Below, one piece after another: positions 41,837 through 51,516 of a stretch of 64,000 nt of DNA. Made by a program: the position numbers and the translations under genes. Source of the stretch: Sphingobacterium olei (GTDB taxonomy: Bacteria > Bacteroidota > Bacteroidia > Sphingobacteriales > Sphingobacteriaceae). Every line of letters begins with the position of its first letter. Position 1 is the stretch's first letter. A model generated the notes under the pieces. It saw only the letters and a program-made list of their open reading frames with translations. It was not told where the DNA came from and made no database searches. The DNA is taken from NCBI RefSeq assembly GCF_005048855.1, contig NZ_SUME01000008.1, positions 186,001 to 250,000 of the forward strand, in the 5' to 3' direction.

Positions 41837-44800
41837 ATGAAAAAAAAGCTAAAGACAGTTCGCAATTTACTATTTGCTGCAACGGTCTTCAATGTCGGTA
41901 TTATGCCATCTACTCCTGCAATAGGACAGACATCCAAAATGCTACAAGAAAAACAGATTTACTGGGCAGGAAGTAACGGTAATCTAGAACAAGGTTTGAA
42001 TCAATTGGAAAAACAATTGGACATTCCTATTTCTTACGACAAAAATCTTATCCAAGGAAAAAATGCGCACACCATAAAACAAACCAGTACAACTGCAAGT
42101 GGGGTGCTAAATCAACTACTGACTGACAACGGACTGGGGTACCGTATTGTGCAAAATAACATTGTAGTAGTAGCTGCTTCGAAATCGGCAAAAGAAGATC
42201 CTACACAGAAAAATATTATCGCTGGGTATGTCAAAGACGCCAACTCCGGACGTGTATTGCCCCATTCGACACTGGTCAACCTTTCTAATAATCGGGAAAC
42301 CATGGCTGATGCTAATGGTTATTTTATCCTACAAGGTCTAAAACCGGGAAAAATAAGTATACAAGTCTCTTATGTTGGATACCAAAACCAAACTATAGAG
42401 CTCACCTACCCAAATGGAGGGACGCCTATCAACATCCTGTTAGAACCAAAAGATAACAACTTAGAAGGCATCACGATCAACGGCATACGCCGGGGCGAAG
42501 CACTGGCATTGAGCAACATGAAGAATGCCGACAATATACGTTATGTGCTTTCGCAGGAGCAGATTGAGCGTTTTCCAGATGCGACAGTTGCAGAAGCATT
42601 GCAACGCGTACCTGGTATCGCCATGGATTACAGCTACGGATTACCGCGTAATGTCGTGATGCGCGGCCTCAGTCAGAATATGGGATCCGTTACCTTAAAT
42701 GGAACCAGACTACCTTCTACGCAGACGAATAGCCGCGAGATCGATCTTAATGGGATCCTTTCCTCTACAGTCGAAGCGATCGAGGTAAATAAGACCTTTA
42801 CGCCTGATATGGATGCCGATGCAACCGCGGGTTCGGTAAATATTGTTTCCAAAACACCAAAGGCCGGTGAAGAACTTTTTCGCGTTAATGTAGGCGGAGG
42901 ATACAACCAGTTGCTGTCCAAAGCAAATTATAATATCGGTGCTGTACTCGGAAAGCGTTACGACAGATGGGGATTTCTTGCTGATATAAACTACAGCCAG
43001 ACCTACCGTGGAGAAGACCGTGTGCAGGTTGATTATGACACCTATGAGATCGATGGCCAAGAGCGCTTGCTGATGTCAAACCTAGAATTGGAAGGCAGCG
43101 ATCTGGAACGTAAAAATACTGGCTTGCAATTAGAGCTTAACTATTATCCCAACCAAGCCACGAAGCTGTATGCGCGTTCTTCGTATAACAAATATTTCGA
43201 GTTACAGACCCGCGGCACCAAATCCTATAATATCGGTGAGTATACCGATATCAACCAAGCAACAGATATCAGCATCGGTTCGGCGGGGACGCCACGTGAC
43301 TACAATAGAGATATTATCACATTTTCTCTGGGCGGAAAGACGGTATTCAACAACTATGAAGTGGATGCAGATGCTACGTTTGCCAAAGGACGTTACGACC
43401 AGCCGCTGTACTATGACGGGTATTTCCAACAAAGTGGACTAAGCGCCGAAATTGACAACAATGACCCGAGCGCACCGCAGTTTTTATTTACGGGTTCAGA
43501 CCAAAATGATGCGGCAAAGTACACAGCTAACAGCTACAACCGTCGCCACCAATTTGCGCACGATCAGGATCTACAGCTGTCTGGAAATATCAAACGCTCC
43601 CTTTCATTCGGCGATGGTCATACCTTAGATCTTAAAGCGGGTGCACGTTTCCGCTACAAAGAAGACGCGCACACGCGCAACTATTTCCAATATCGTCTAA
43701 AAACCGGTTCATTAACTATGGATGCGTTTACATCAGACTACAGTCGTAGCGAATATTTTGGTGGTAAATACAATCTTTCTGGAGCTATAGCCAATGGGTA
43801 CTTGATGGAAAAATACTATCAAGAAAACATGAACCTTTTTGAAACCAATGACAATTACATTCGTCAAAATACGGATCCTGATTCTTACGAAGGAAATGAG
43901 AATCTAGCTGCAGGTTACTTCCTGGGTAAATTGACCACTGGTAGATTAGAAACCATACTTGGTATGCGCTACGAACGTACCGGATTTAAGTATACGGGTA
44001 ATATTGTCTCATTTGATGACCAGGGTAATTATCAATCGACACAGCCGGTAAATACTGAAGCTGCTTTTGCGGGATTCTTTCCAAGCTTGAATCTTAAATA
44101 CAAAATCACCGAGCAGACTAACATTCGCGGTGCGCTTACACGCACCCTATCCCGTCCTTCTTATTATGACTTGGTTCCCTGGGAAGAAATTGAGGTGCGC
44201 CGTAAACGTATGAAAAAAGGTAACCCTCAGCTCGACCAAAGTACCTCGACCAATGCGGACTTGTTGTTTGAACACTATTTAAATCCTATCGGCTTACTTT
44301 CTGGTGGTATATTCTATAAAAGAATAAACGACTACATTTATGAGTCGGTATACACACAGTCTGGTGGTACTTACGACGGCTACGCGATCACACAAACGGT
44401 AAATGGCGCGGCAGCAGATGTATATGGTTTAGAAATCGCTTGGCAACAACAGTTTACCTTCTTGCCGGGCTTTGCAAATGGCTTTGGTGTTTTTGCAAAC
44501 TACACCTACGTAAAATCATCTTTTGAGGTACCTGGAGTAGAGTCTGTTCGCAAAGTGAGGCTACCTGAAATGCGCCCGAGCGTAGGAAACTTTGCGCTTT
44601 CGTACGAAAAATATGGGTTTTCTGGACGTATAGCCCTTAATTTCTACGAGACCTTCATTAGCGAATTGGCAGATGAAGAAGCTAATGACCTGATGGAAAA
44701 AGGTCGTACGCAACTTGATTTCTCTGCATCACAAAAGATTAACAAGAACTTCACCGTATTTGTGGGCTTAAGCAATATTACGAATTCACAGGTGCGGTTT

Positions 44801-44881
44801 GACTTCGGTGACGGACGTCCTAATGACTATAAATACTACGCACGATGGGGGAACATCGGGGTAAAATACATGATTAATTAA
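41837..44881 (+). CDS. TonB-dependent outer-membrane receptor with STN domain
   Basis: This 1014-residue protein has a signal peptide (about 1-31), an STN domain (about 50-112: LEKQLDIPISYDKNLI), a CarboxypepD_reg-like domain (IIAGYVKDANSGRVLPHSTL) and a plug (ERFPDATVAEALQRVPGI, NVVMRGLSQNMGSVTLNGT). The barrel ends KYYARWGNIGVKYMIN. The TonB_dep_Rec plug style (not SusC) and the lack of SusD suggest uptake of a small molecule. With the phosphatase downstream a phosphorylated compound is the best guess. Confidence 0.93.
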   Translation: MKKKLKTVRNLLFAATVFNVGIMPSTPAIGQTSKMLQEKQIYWAGSNGNLEQGLNQLEKQLDIPISYDKNLIQGKNAHTIKQTSTTASGVLNQLLTDNGLGYRIVQNNIVVVAASKSAKEDPTQKNIIAGYVKDANSGRVLPHSTLVNLSNNRETMADANGYFILQGLKPGKISIQVSYVGYQNQTIELTYPNGGTPINILLEPKDNNLEGITINGIRRGEALALSNMKNADNIRYVLSQEQIERFPDATVAEALQRVPGIAMDYSYGLPRNVVMRGLSQNMGSVTLNGTRLPSTQTNSREIDLNGILSSTVEAIEVNKTFTPDMDADATAGSVNIVSKTPKAGEELFRVNVGGGYNQLLSKANYNIGAVLGKRYDRWGFLADINYSQTYRGEDRVQVDYDTYEIDGQERLLMSNLELEGSDLERKNTGLQLELNYYPNQATKLYARSSYNKYFELQTRGTKSYNIGEYTDINQATDISIGSAGTPRDYNRDIITFSLGGKTVFNNYEVDADATFAKGRYDQPLYYDGYFQQSGLSAEIDNNDPSAPQFLFTGSDQNDAAKYTANSYNRRHQFAHDQDLQLSGNIKRSLSFGDGHTLDLKAGARFRYKEDAHTRNYFQYRLKTGSLTMDAFTSDYSRSEYFGGKYNLSGAIANGYLMEKYYQENMNLFETNDNYIRQNTDPDSYEGNENLAAGYFLGKLTTGRLETILGMRYERTGFKYTGNIVSFDDQGNYQSTQPVNTEAAFAGFFPSLNLKYKITEQTNIRGALTRTLSRPSYYDLVPWEEIEVRRKRMKKGNPQLDQSTSTNADLLFEHYLNPIGLLSGGIFYKRINDYIYESVYTQSGGTYDGYAITQTVNGAAADVYGLEIAWQQQFTFLPGFANGFGVFANYTYVKSSFEVPGVESVRKVRLPEMRPSVGNFALSYEKYGFSGRIALNFYETFISELADEEANDLMEKGRTQLDFSASQKINKNFTVFVGLSNITNSQVRFDFGDGRPNDYKYYARWGNIGVKYMIN

Positions 44882-44907
44882 TAATTGATACATACGCACA
44901 CTAAATG

Positions 44908-44946
44908 CTGCCACCTTGGTTAATCAAAGATAAACGGAGGTGGCAG
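44908..44946 (+). promoter_or_regulatory. Hairpin between the receptor and phosphatase genes
   Basis: CTGCCACCT (44908-44916) pairs with AGGTGGCAG (44938-44946), 9 bp with a 21-bp loop. It is followed by TTTAAAATAATTTT. It could act as a partial terminator that lowers phosphatase expression. Confidence 0.65.
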
Positions 44947-44973
44947 TTTAAAATAATTTTAACGCTAACATAC

Positions 44974-46182
44974 ATGAAAAAACTAATTACTACACTAACG
45001 CTGGGCATCATGCTAACTTCGATGGCGCAAGGGCAAAGTTATCTTGCCGAAAACCACCCTGACCGCGTCATATTGAACCTTACCAACGACGCAGCGCACA
45101 CCCAAGCGGTCAACTGGCGAACAAACGTAATCCAAGGCAGCGGACAGATTGCACAGTTGCGCATCGAAAATAACACACCTGAGTTTGCAGACAGTTCAAT
45201 CCGGGTATTTCAGGCCGAGAGTAATGTATTTGCTGACCGAGAAAATAACCAGTCAATGTATCACAACGTATCCTTTGACCAGCTGCAACCAGACCATACC
45301 TATAACTATCGCGTGGGTAAAGAAGGAGCTTGGAGCGAATGGTTTCAATTTAGAACTGCAGCTCAGGTGGATAGTCTATCTTTCATTTATCTGGGAGATG
45401 CGCAGAATGACCTACGCTCGCGCTGGACACGTGTATACCGCAAAGCTATACAAACCTGTCCGGAGGCCGACTTTGTACTTCATGCCGGCGATCTGATCAA
45501 CCGCAGCAATTCAGACAACGAGTGGGGCGAATGGTTTTATGCAGGTACCGGTATCAACAGCAGTTATCCACAGCTTATGGTACCCGGCAACCACGAGTAT
45601 TTTAGGGATGAGCAAAAAGTACTGACTCTCGATCCACATTGGCAACAACAGTTCAGACTACCGGAAAACGGTGCAGCAGGACTGGAAGAATCCAACTACT
45701 TTGTAGATTACGGCCCGCTGCGTATCATCGCGCTCAACACCCAGGTCATCATGTTGGACAGCACATATCGTACAGCACAGGCGCTATGGTTGGAAGAAGT
45801 GCTCAAGAACAACCCTAGCAAATGGACTGTGGTCATGTGCCATCATCCTGTATATTCGACGGCTAAGTCACGCGACAATTATCAATTTTCAGATTTATTT
45901 AGACCACTTTTCGAAAAATATGGCGTACACCTCCTCCTGCAGGGACACGACCACACCTACGCCAGAAGTGCCCTTCCTTCTAAAAAAGAAAAAAAAACTG
46001 TATATATCGTATCGGTGGCTGGCCCCAAGATGTATCAGATCGATACACAAAAAGAATGGATACAAAAATCGGCTGAAAATACACAGCTGTTTCAGGTCAT
46101 AAATATCAAAGGAAATACATTGTATTATAAAGCCTATACGGCTGATGGTGTGCTGTACGACCATTTTGAGTTGCACCGATAA
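44974..46182 (+). CDS. Purple-acid-phosphatase-like exported metallophosphatase
   Basis: This 402-residue protein (start ATG 44974 gives a signal peptide TLTLGIMLTSMAQGQ) has an N-terminal Fn3-like domain (QPDHTYNYRVGKEGAWSEW). The phosphatase core has FIYLGDAQND, FVLHAGDLINR, MVPGNHEYF, MCHHPVYS and LLQGHDHTYAR, i.e. all five metal-binding blocks. The final strand reads KGNTLYYKAYTADGVL. It probably releases phosphate from an organic ester in the periplasm. It belongs to the sigma/FecR/receptor unit. Confidence 0.93.
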   Translation: MKKLITTLTLGIMLTSMAQGQSYLAENHPDRVILNLTNDAAHTQAVNWRTNVIQGSGQIAQLRIENNTPEFADSSIRVFQAESNVFADRENNQSMYHNVSFDQLQPDHTYNYRVGKEGAWSEWFQFRTAAQVDSLSFIYLGDAQNDLRSRWTRVYRKAIQTCPEADFVLHAGDLINRSNSDNEWGEWFYAGTGINSSYPQLMVPGNHEYFRDEQKVLTLDPHWQQQFRLPENGAAGLEESNYFVDYGPLRIIALNTQVIMLDSTYRTAQALWLEEVLKNNPSKWTVVMCHHPVYSTAKSRDNYQFSDLFRPLFEKYGVHLLLQGHDHTYARSALPSKKEKKTVYIVSVAGPKMYQIDTQKEWIQKSAENTQLFQVINIKGNTLYYKAYTADGVLYDHFELHR

Positions 46183-46205
46183 GCGACAAGAATATTGCTT
46201 ACAGA

Positions 46206-46246
46206 GAATGTGTCCTGAGTGCTACGGGACACATTCGATTTTTTTT
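46206..46246 (+). terminator. Rho-independent terminator after the phosphatase
   Basis: GAATGTGTCC (46206-46215) pairs with GGACACATTC (46227-46236), and a run of eight T follows. It ends the sigma/FecR/receptor/phosphatase unit. Confidence 0.92.
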
Positions 46247-46277
46247 GAGTTTTTGGTATAACCAAATTTATTCCAAA

Positions 46278-47813
46278 CTATCTATTGGTCATTACTTTAT
46301 AGGTGGGGTCTTCGATAATATTTACATCGATAACCGATTCAGCATTCTTCAATAGTTGTCTACAATCCGGACTTAAGTGACGTAGTTGTATTTTTTTTTC
46401 CAATTTGTGGTATTTCTCTGTGATTTTATTTAAGGCATCAATAGCAGACATATCTACTACTTTACTTTCCTTAAAGTCTATTATTACTTCGTTTGGATCA
46501 TCGACGACGTCAAATTTCTCTAGAAAGGCGGTAGTCGAACCAAAAAATAGTGGGCCATAAATTTCGTAGTGTTTTGCACCTTGTTCGTCTACAAACTTTC
46601 GGGCACGAATACGCTTTGCACTTTCCCAGGCAAACACCAAAGCTGAAATAACGACACCGATCAATACAGCTAACGCTAAGTTGTGTAAAAGTACCGTTAT
46701 CACTGCGACCAGCATACCAATAAAAATATCATGGCGTGGCATTTTATTGATAATCCGAAAACTTACCCATTCAAATGTTCCGATAGCGACCATCATCATA
46801 ACTCCTACTAAAGCCGCCATTGGAATCTGCTCGATCACAGGGCCGGCAATCAAAATTATAGTTAGAATTGCAACCGCTGCAACCATTGCGGAAAGTCTAG
46901 CTCTCCCTCCAGCCCCTACGTTGACTAGAGTCTGCGCGACCATTGCACAGCCCCCCATTCCACCAAAGAACCCATTGGTGATATTTGCGGCACCTTGGGC
47001 GACTGCCTCTCTATTAGACTGACCTTTAGTATTGGTGATTTCATCAACCATATTTAGCGTTAATAGACTTTCAATCAATCCAACACCTGCCATTACCAGC
47101 GCATAAGGAAAAATGATCTCTAAAGTTTTCAAACTGAAGGGTATCGCAGGTATATGGAATGTAGGTAGCGAACCGCTTACTGAAGCAATATCAATCACTT
47201 TTTTGGTATCTATATCAAACAAGTAAACGATACCAAACACAACCAGTATAGCAACAAGAGAAGATGGGACAGCTTTGGTGAACTTTGGTAGAATAAAAAC
47301 TATAATAATAGTGAGCATTGTAAGTCCGCCCATTAAATATAGGGCAGATCCCTGCATCCAGGTATCGACTCCATTCGCCGTGATCTTAAATTGCGCTACC
47401 TGTGCCATGAAAATGATAACGGCTAGTCCGTTTAAAAAACCGTACATAACTGGCTGGGGAATCAACCTAACGAATTTACCTAGTTTTAAAACCCCTACTA
47501 ACAACTGTAAGATGCCGGCCAAAATTACTGCAGCGAAAAGATATTCGACGCCGTGTGATGCAGCTAACGCAATAAGTACGACAACAGTGGCTCCGGCACC
47601 TCCAGATACCATACCGGGTCTACCGCCCAAAATAGCTGTTACAATACCCATTAAGAATGCGGCGTAAAGACCTGTAAGCGGCGAGAGTCCCGCCAGTATC
47701 GCAAAAGATAAAGACTCTGGAACCATCGTCATTGCAACAGCCAAACCGGCCAAAATTTCATTTTTATAATTAATCTTCTGCTTGAAGTCAAATAAATTAA
47801 TAATTTTTTGCAT
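46278..47813 (-). CDS. SulP-family anion transporter with STAS domain
   Basis: This 511-residue protein has an SLC26/SulP membrane domain of about 12-14 helices (AVAMTMVPESLSFAILAG near residue 27, GGMGGCAMVAQTLVNVGAG near residue 285) and a C-terminal STAS domain (about 410-505, EVIIDFKESKVVDMSAIDAL). Substrates in the family include sulfate, bicarbonate and dicarboxylates. Nothing nearby decides between them. It is divergent from the AraC gene at 48083, with 269 bp between them. Confidence 0.94.
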   Translation of the reverse strand: MQKIINLFDFKQKINYKNEILAGLAVAMTMVPESLSFAILAGLSPLTGLYAAFLMGIVTAILGGRPGMVSGGAGATVVVLIALAASHGVEYLFAAVILAGILQLLVGVLKLGKFVRLIPQPVMYGFLNGLAVIIFMAQVAQFKITANGVDTWMQGSALYLMGGLTMLTIIIVFILPKFTKAVPSSLVAILVVFGIVYLFDIDTKKVIDIASVSGSLPTFHIPAIPFSLKTLEIIFPYALVMAGVGLIESLLTLNMVDEITNTKGQSNREAVAQGAANITNGFFGGMGGCAMVAQTLVNVGAGGRARLSAMVAAVAILTIILIAGPVIEQIPMAALVGVMMMVAIGTFEWVSFRIINKMPRHDIFIGMLVAVITVLLHNLALAVLIGVVISALVFAWESAKRIRARKFVDEQGAKHYEIYGPLFFGSTTAFLEKFDVVDDPNEVIIDFKESKVVDMSAIDALNKITEKYHKLEKKIQLRHLSPDCRQLLKNAESVIDVNIIEDPTYKVMTNR

Positions 47814-48082
47814 AAAACCTGTGTAATAAAAAACTGAAAAAAGGTAATATATGCAGGATGTGAAATATCCGCATACAACAAAGCTTCCATATTATGGAGA
47901 AAGACGGTTGTTAACCCTGGATCAAGGTGGAGTAACTTGAGATGATATTTGTACTGTTCTTTTCATTTTACTTATGCAAAAGTACAATTTATCATTATAG
48001 TACACAATCTACTACTACATAAAACTAAAAAAGTTATTTTCGCAACGCAGAATCTTTTCTTATTGTTTACTATAATTGTGCA

Positions 48083-48898
48083 ATGATGATGGATAGAAAA
48101 AAAATTGAAGTTAAAGACAAGCTGGAACCTCAGAGACTTATTAAAGTTGCCACTTTTGATCTTTCTAAGAATATCACTAAACCTCATAAACATAATGGTT
48201 ATTTGGAACTCGTATTTCTGTCGTCCACATCGGGCAAACATGTTATTGACGGAAGAGAGTCCATGATAATAACACCATGTTTATTGGTAATCAGAAAAGA
48301 TAATGTCCATCATTGGGAATTGGCAAACCCGGTAAGCGGATTCGTTCTTTTGGTAAAGAACTTGTTTGTGAGTCAGAGTTTAGATTTTGAGATCAATAGG
48401 TTGATTGATAAGATCAGCCGTTTTGATACGATATATTTGAAAGAGAGCGATAGGATTGAAAAGTTGTTGGAAATGTTGGCGGTTGAAGAGCACAAGGTCT
48501 GCCAGGAAGGCTTGTTTAAAGTAATTTTGGCCAAAGCCCTCGAGCATACAGAAAGTTCTAAACGAACGAAAACAGTTCGGCAGAACCTATATGGCCAGTT
48601 CTGCGGGTTGCTTGATAACGATGCACGAGTCGTAAACCATGTCGCCTATTATGCTTCGAAGTTGAACACGAGTCCGCAGAACCTAAGTGCTGCTTGCAAG
48701 AAACATGCAAACTTAACTGCGTCGGAGGTGCTAGCGGCCTATATCGTTAAAGAAGCTAAGCGATTGCTATTCTATACCACCAATTCAATATCTGAGGTAG
48801 CATTCGAACTAGGCTTTACGGATAAGTCAAATTTCTCTAAATATTTTAAACGATATACCGGTATTACTCCGACCGAATTTAAAAAGCGAGAGACCTAG
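48083..48898 (+). CDS. AraC-family transcriptional regulator
   Basis: This 271-residue protein has a cupin-type N-terminal domain (KPHKHNGYLELVFLSSTSGK, LVIRKDNVHHWEL) and a C-terminal AraC domain (VAYYASKLNTSPQNLSAACK, ISEVAFELGFTDKSNFSKYF, GITPTEFKK). Its stop overlaps by 4 bp the stop region of the convergent barrel gene. Either the divergent SulP gene or the convergent barrel gene could be its target. Confidence 0.92.
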   Translation: MMMDRKKIEVKDKLEPQRLIKVATFDLSKNITKPHKHNGYLELVFLSSTSGKHVIDGRESMIITPCLLVIRKDNVHHWELANPVSGFVLLVKNLFVSQSLDFEINRLIDKISRFDTIYLKESDRIEKLLEMLAVEEHKVCQEGLFKVILAKALEHTESSKRTKTVRQNLYGQFCGLLDNDARVVNHVAYYASKLNTSPQNLSAACKKHANLTASEVLAAYIVKEAKRLLFYTTNSISEVAFELGFTDKSNFSKYFKRYTGITPTEFKKRET

Positions 48899-51339
48899 AA
48901 TTCTTTTTCTCCAAATTCACTCTTCGGCAGTTTTAAGATCCGATTTAACTTATCAAGGTTAACGTTCAAATTAACTAGGAATACATTCTTTTCATAAATG
49001 TAATTTGTAGTGGTATAGAAGTCACGGGAGAATGTGGTAATGCGTTGCTCATTCACTCCCCAGTTACCCAGCTCCATAAATTGCCATTGCAACTGGGCTG
49101 TAATCGCTCCTTTTACAAAAGCCTTGCTTACGTTGAAGTGGGGAGTGACGAATCTCGAGTCCATCCCCTGAACAGTTGGTCTTTCTGAAAGGTAATTCAC
49201 CTGCAAACCAGCACCCCAGCTTTTTAAAAATTCTGCTTGGAGACCGGCATTGAGCGAATACACCCATTCTCGGTTTGTCCTTGTTTCCTCATCATCCAAT
49301 ACCTGACCTGAAATTTTGTAGTTGTATATGTTAAAACCCCCATTAACTTTTAACCAAGACAATGGCTTGGCTTCCCCTCCCACTTCGACTCCGTAGCGGG
49401 AGGCGTAGTCTGCATTGGTGAAAACACGGCGAAGGATGGTGTCAGCATAAACGGAATTTACCCGTTGAATTGGGTTTTTGGTGTGCTGATAGTAGGCATT
49501 CAAAAAAACACTACCCGTTTTTAATTTCTTTACCAGTCCCGTTTCGGCATTGGTGGTGAATTCCGGCAATAATTCTGGATCTCCTTGTTCTAACGTTTCG
49601 GAATGTTCGCGTTCAGGGATAGGGTTTAATTCAAAATTGTTGTTTCGTTGCACTCTTCGTGCCGCTGCTAATTTCCATGACCAACCTGAACCTAGATCTT
49701 GCATTAAATTGAAGGTTGGGTATAGTTGATGAATGGAATATGGGTATTCTTGGTTGGTATTTAGTAAAAGCAGATCACGCTGATAATACTCATAACGAAG
49801 ACCTAATGAAAACTGCGTATTCATTAATTTATGGTCGTATTGCGTAAAAAGCGCATGAATCTTGTTGGTTGCATCCAATTTACCCGTAAATTCTGGAACC
49901 AATTCGAGGTTATTTGTTCCATTTTCTGATGCAAAGTATTCAAATTCACCTTTCTGCTTGTCATTCCTTAATTGATACCCCGTTAATAATTCTGCATTTT
50001 CTATGGCCCAAGTATGTTGTAAAGAAAGCCTTAAGCCTCGTAGCGGATTGGTATACTTGTTATCCGTCCATTGAACGGTATCGATTCCGTTCTCAATATT
50101 TGCATTTTTAGTGGAACCATATATGTTAGCATATTCGTATATGGCACCTAATTGTAGTGAATGAGACGCATTGATTTTGTATTGATAAGAGAAATCTAGT
50201 AAATAAAATTCTCCCTGTTTATTCTGAAGGTTGGGATTAAAGTAGTTTGTTCTGGATATTTCCTCGCCACTAGACGGTTGAATCGTCCTATTGGTATAGT
50301 AAATATCGGCAATTCTATCCTGAAACCTTCTGGATGCAAGTGCGCCTAAATTCACGGAATGTTTGTCGGATATTTCATAGGTACTATTTAATCTGATTCC
50401 GAAATTGTATTTATCAAAACTTCTTTCACCCCGCGAAGGAAAGAAGGTCTGGCGGTCTCCGATAACGGTATTTACATCTCCTTCTCTAAATCCCGCGTTG
50501 TCATTCCGAAGGTAGTTAGCCGAGCCGTTTAATTCTAGTTTGTTCTTTTTATATTGGAATGCAATGTCACCTCCAAAGCGCTTTTGAATTTCGCGATTAT
50601 CATAATCTTCAATACTTGGTAATCCTCCTTGCAGGTTAAGTATCCAAGCGAATCCATTATTTGCTGATTTTTTTGTTTTTAAGTTGATAATACCACCCTT
50701 GCCATCGGGGTCAAATTGCGCGGTGGGGCTCGTGATATATTCCACCTCTGCCACATCGTTGGCAGCTATTTGATTCAATAGGGTTGCTGGATCCAGGAAA
50801 GAGGGCTTACCGTTGATTAATACGATTACGCCGGCATTGCCTCGCATACTGATATTTCCATTGGCGTCAACGGATGCCGATGGTAAATTTTTAACGATAT
50901 CCAATGCTGTTCCGCCGACGGCATTTTTATATTGACTGGCGTTGTAGCTTTGCCGGTCGCTAGTATGTCGTTGTCCTGTTCCACTGGTTGTAACCGTAAC
51001 TTGTTCTAATCTGTTATCTGCAGCGGAAATAAGGATGGTTCCAAGATCTAAACTTTTTTGCCCCCTAATCTCTATCGTAGTTTTCTTTTGATTGTAACCA
51101 ATGAATTTCACGGTTAGGCTGTATTTTCCGTTCTTTAGATTGGAAAGACTAAAGCTACCGGCGGTGTCGGCTACCACACCATCAACCACCCTGTTGTTGG
51201 CGTCTAATAAACCAATACTGGCGAAGGGGATCGGTACGGTTGATAAGGAATCTTTAACGATGCCTGAAAGCTTTGAATTTTGTGCAAATGCAGTTTGAAT
51301 CGTTATTAAATAGCAGAATATAATAAAAAATCTATTCAC
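48895..51339 (-). CDS. Outer-membrane beta-barrel protein (TonB-receptor-like, OMP_b-brl_3)
   Basis: This 814-residue protein has a signal peptide (FIIFCYLITIQTAFAQ), a CarboxypepD_reg-like domain (LSGIVKDSLSTVPIPFASIG, YSLTVKFIGYNQKKTTIEI), and a short plug (GGTALDIVKNLPSASVD, GNAGVIVLINGKPSFLDP). The barrel is of the OMP_b-brl_3 type. No TonB box or STN domain is evident. Such proteins often lie beside regulators and transporters for metals or peptides. The ligand is unknown here. A possible minus-strand -7 box TATTTTTG lies just upstream, near 51356-51363. Confidence 0.9.
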   Translation of the reverse strand: MNRFFIIFCYLITIQTAFAQNSKLSGIVKDSLSTVPIPFASIGLLDANNRVVDGVVADTAGSFSLSNLKNGKYSLTVKFIGYNQKKTTIEIRGQKSLDLGTILISAADNRLEQVTVTTSGTGQRHTSDRQSYNASQYKNAVGGTALDIVKNLPSASVDANGNISMRGNAGVIVLINGKPSFLDPATLLNQIAANDVAEVEYITSPTAQFDPDGKGGIINLKTKKSANNGFAWILNLQGGLPSIEDYDNREIQKRFGGDIAFQYKKNKLELNGSANYLRNDNAGFREGDVNTVIGDRQTFFPSRGERSFDKYNFGIRLNSTYEISDKHSVNLGALASRRFQDRIADIYYTNRTIQPSSGEEISRTNYFNPNLQNKQGEFYLLDFSYQYKINASHSLQLGAIYEYANIYGSTKNANIENGIDTVQWTDNKYTNPLRGLRLSLQHTWAIENAELLTGYQLRNDKQKGEFEYFASENGTNNLELVPEFTGKLDATNKIHALFTQYDHKLMNTQFSLGLRYEYYQRDLLLLNTNQEYPYSIHQLYPTFNLMQDLGSGWSWKLAAARRVQRNNNFELNPIPEREHSETLEQGDPELLPEFTTNAETGLVKKLKTGSVFLNAYYQHTKNPIQRVNSVYADTILRRVFTNADYASRYGVEVGGEAKPLSWLKVNGGFNIYNYKISGQVLDDEETRTNREWVYSLNAGLQAEFLKSWGAGLQVNYLSERPTVQGMDSRFVTPHFNVSKAFVKGAITAQLQWQFMELGNWGVNEQRITTFSRDFYTTTNYIYEKNVFLVNLNVNLDKLNRILKLPKSEFGEKEF

Positions 51340-51436
51340 GAAGTTTAAGTTTCTCCAAAAATAAGAAAGACTGGCAGTATTAAGGGATATTTTTAAAATT
51401 ATACCATTCTTTTTTCAAATAGACTATTTTGAACCA

Positions 51437-51478
51437 AATTATACAGACATAATTATACAGACATAATTATACAGACAT
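51437..51478. repeat. Three perfect copies of a 14-bp direct repeat
   Basis: The unit AATTATACAGACAT occurs three times head to tail without a mismatch (51437, 51451, 51465). It lies 39 bp before the start codon of the DUF389 gene and about 100 bp before the divergent barrel gene. The spacing by 14 bp and the position suggest regulator binding or a promoter-strength repeat subject to slippage. Confidence 0.85.
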
Positions 51479-51516
51479 AAAGAAAGATTTTTATATTAGC
51501 AGTCAAACCGTATGAG

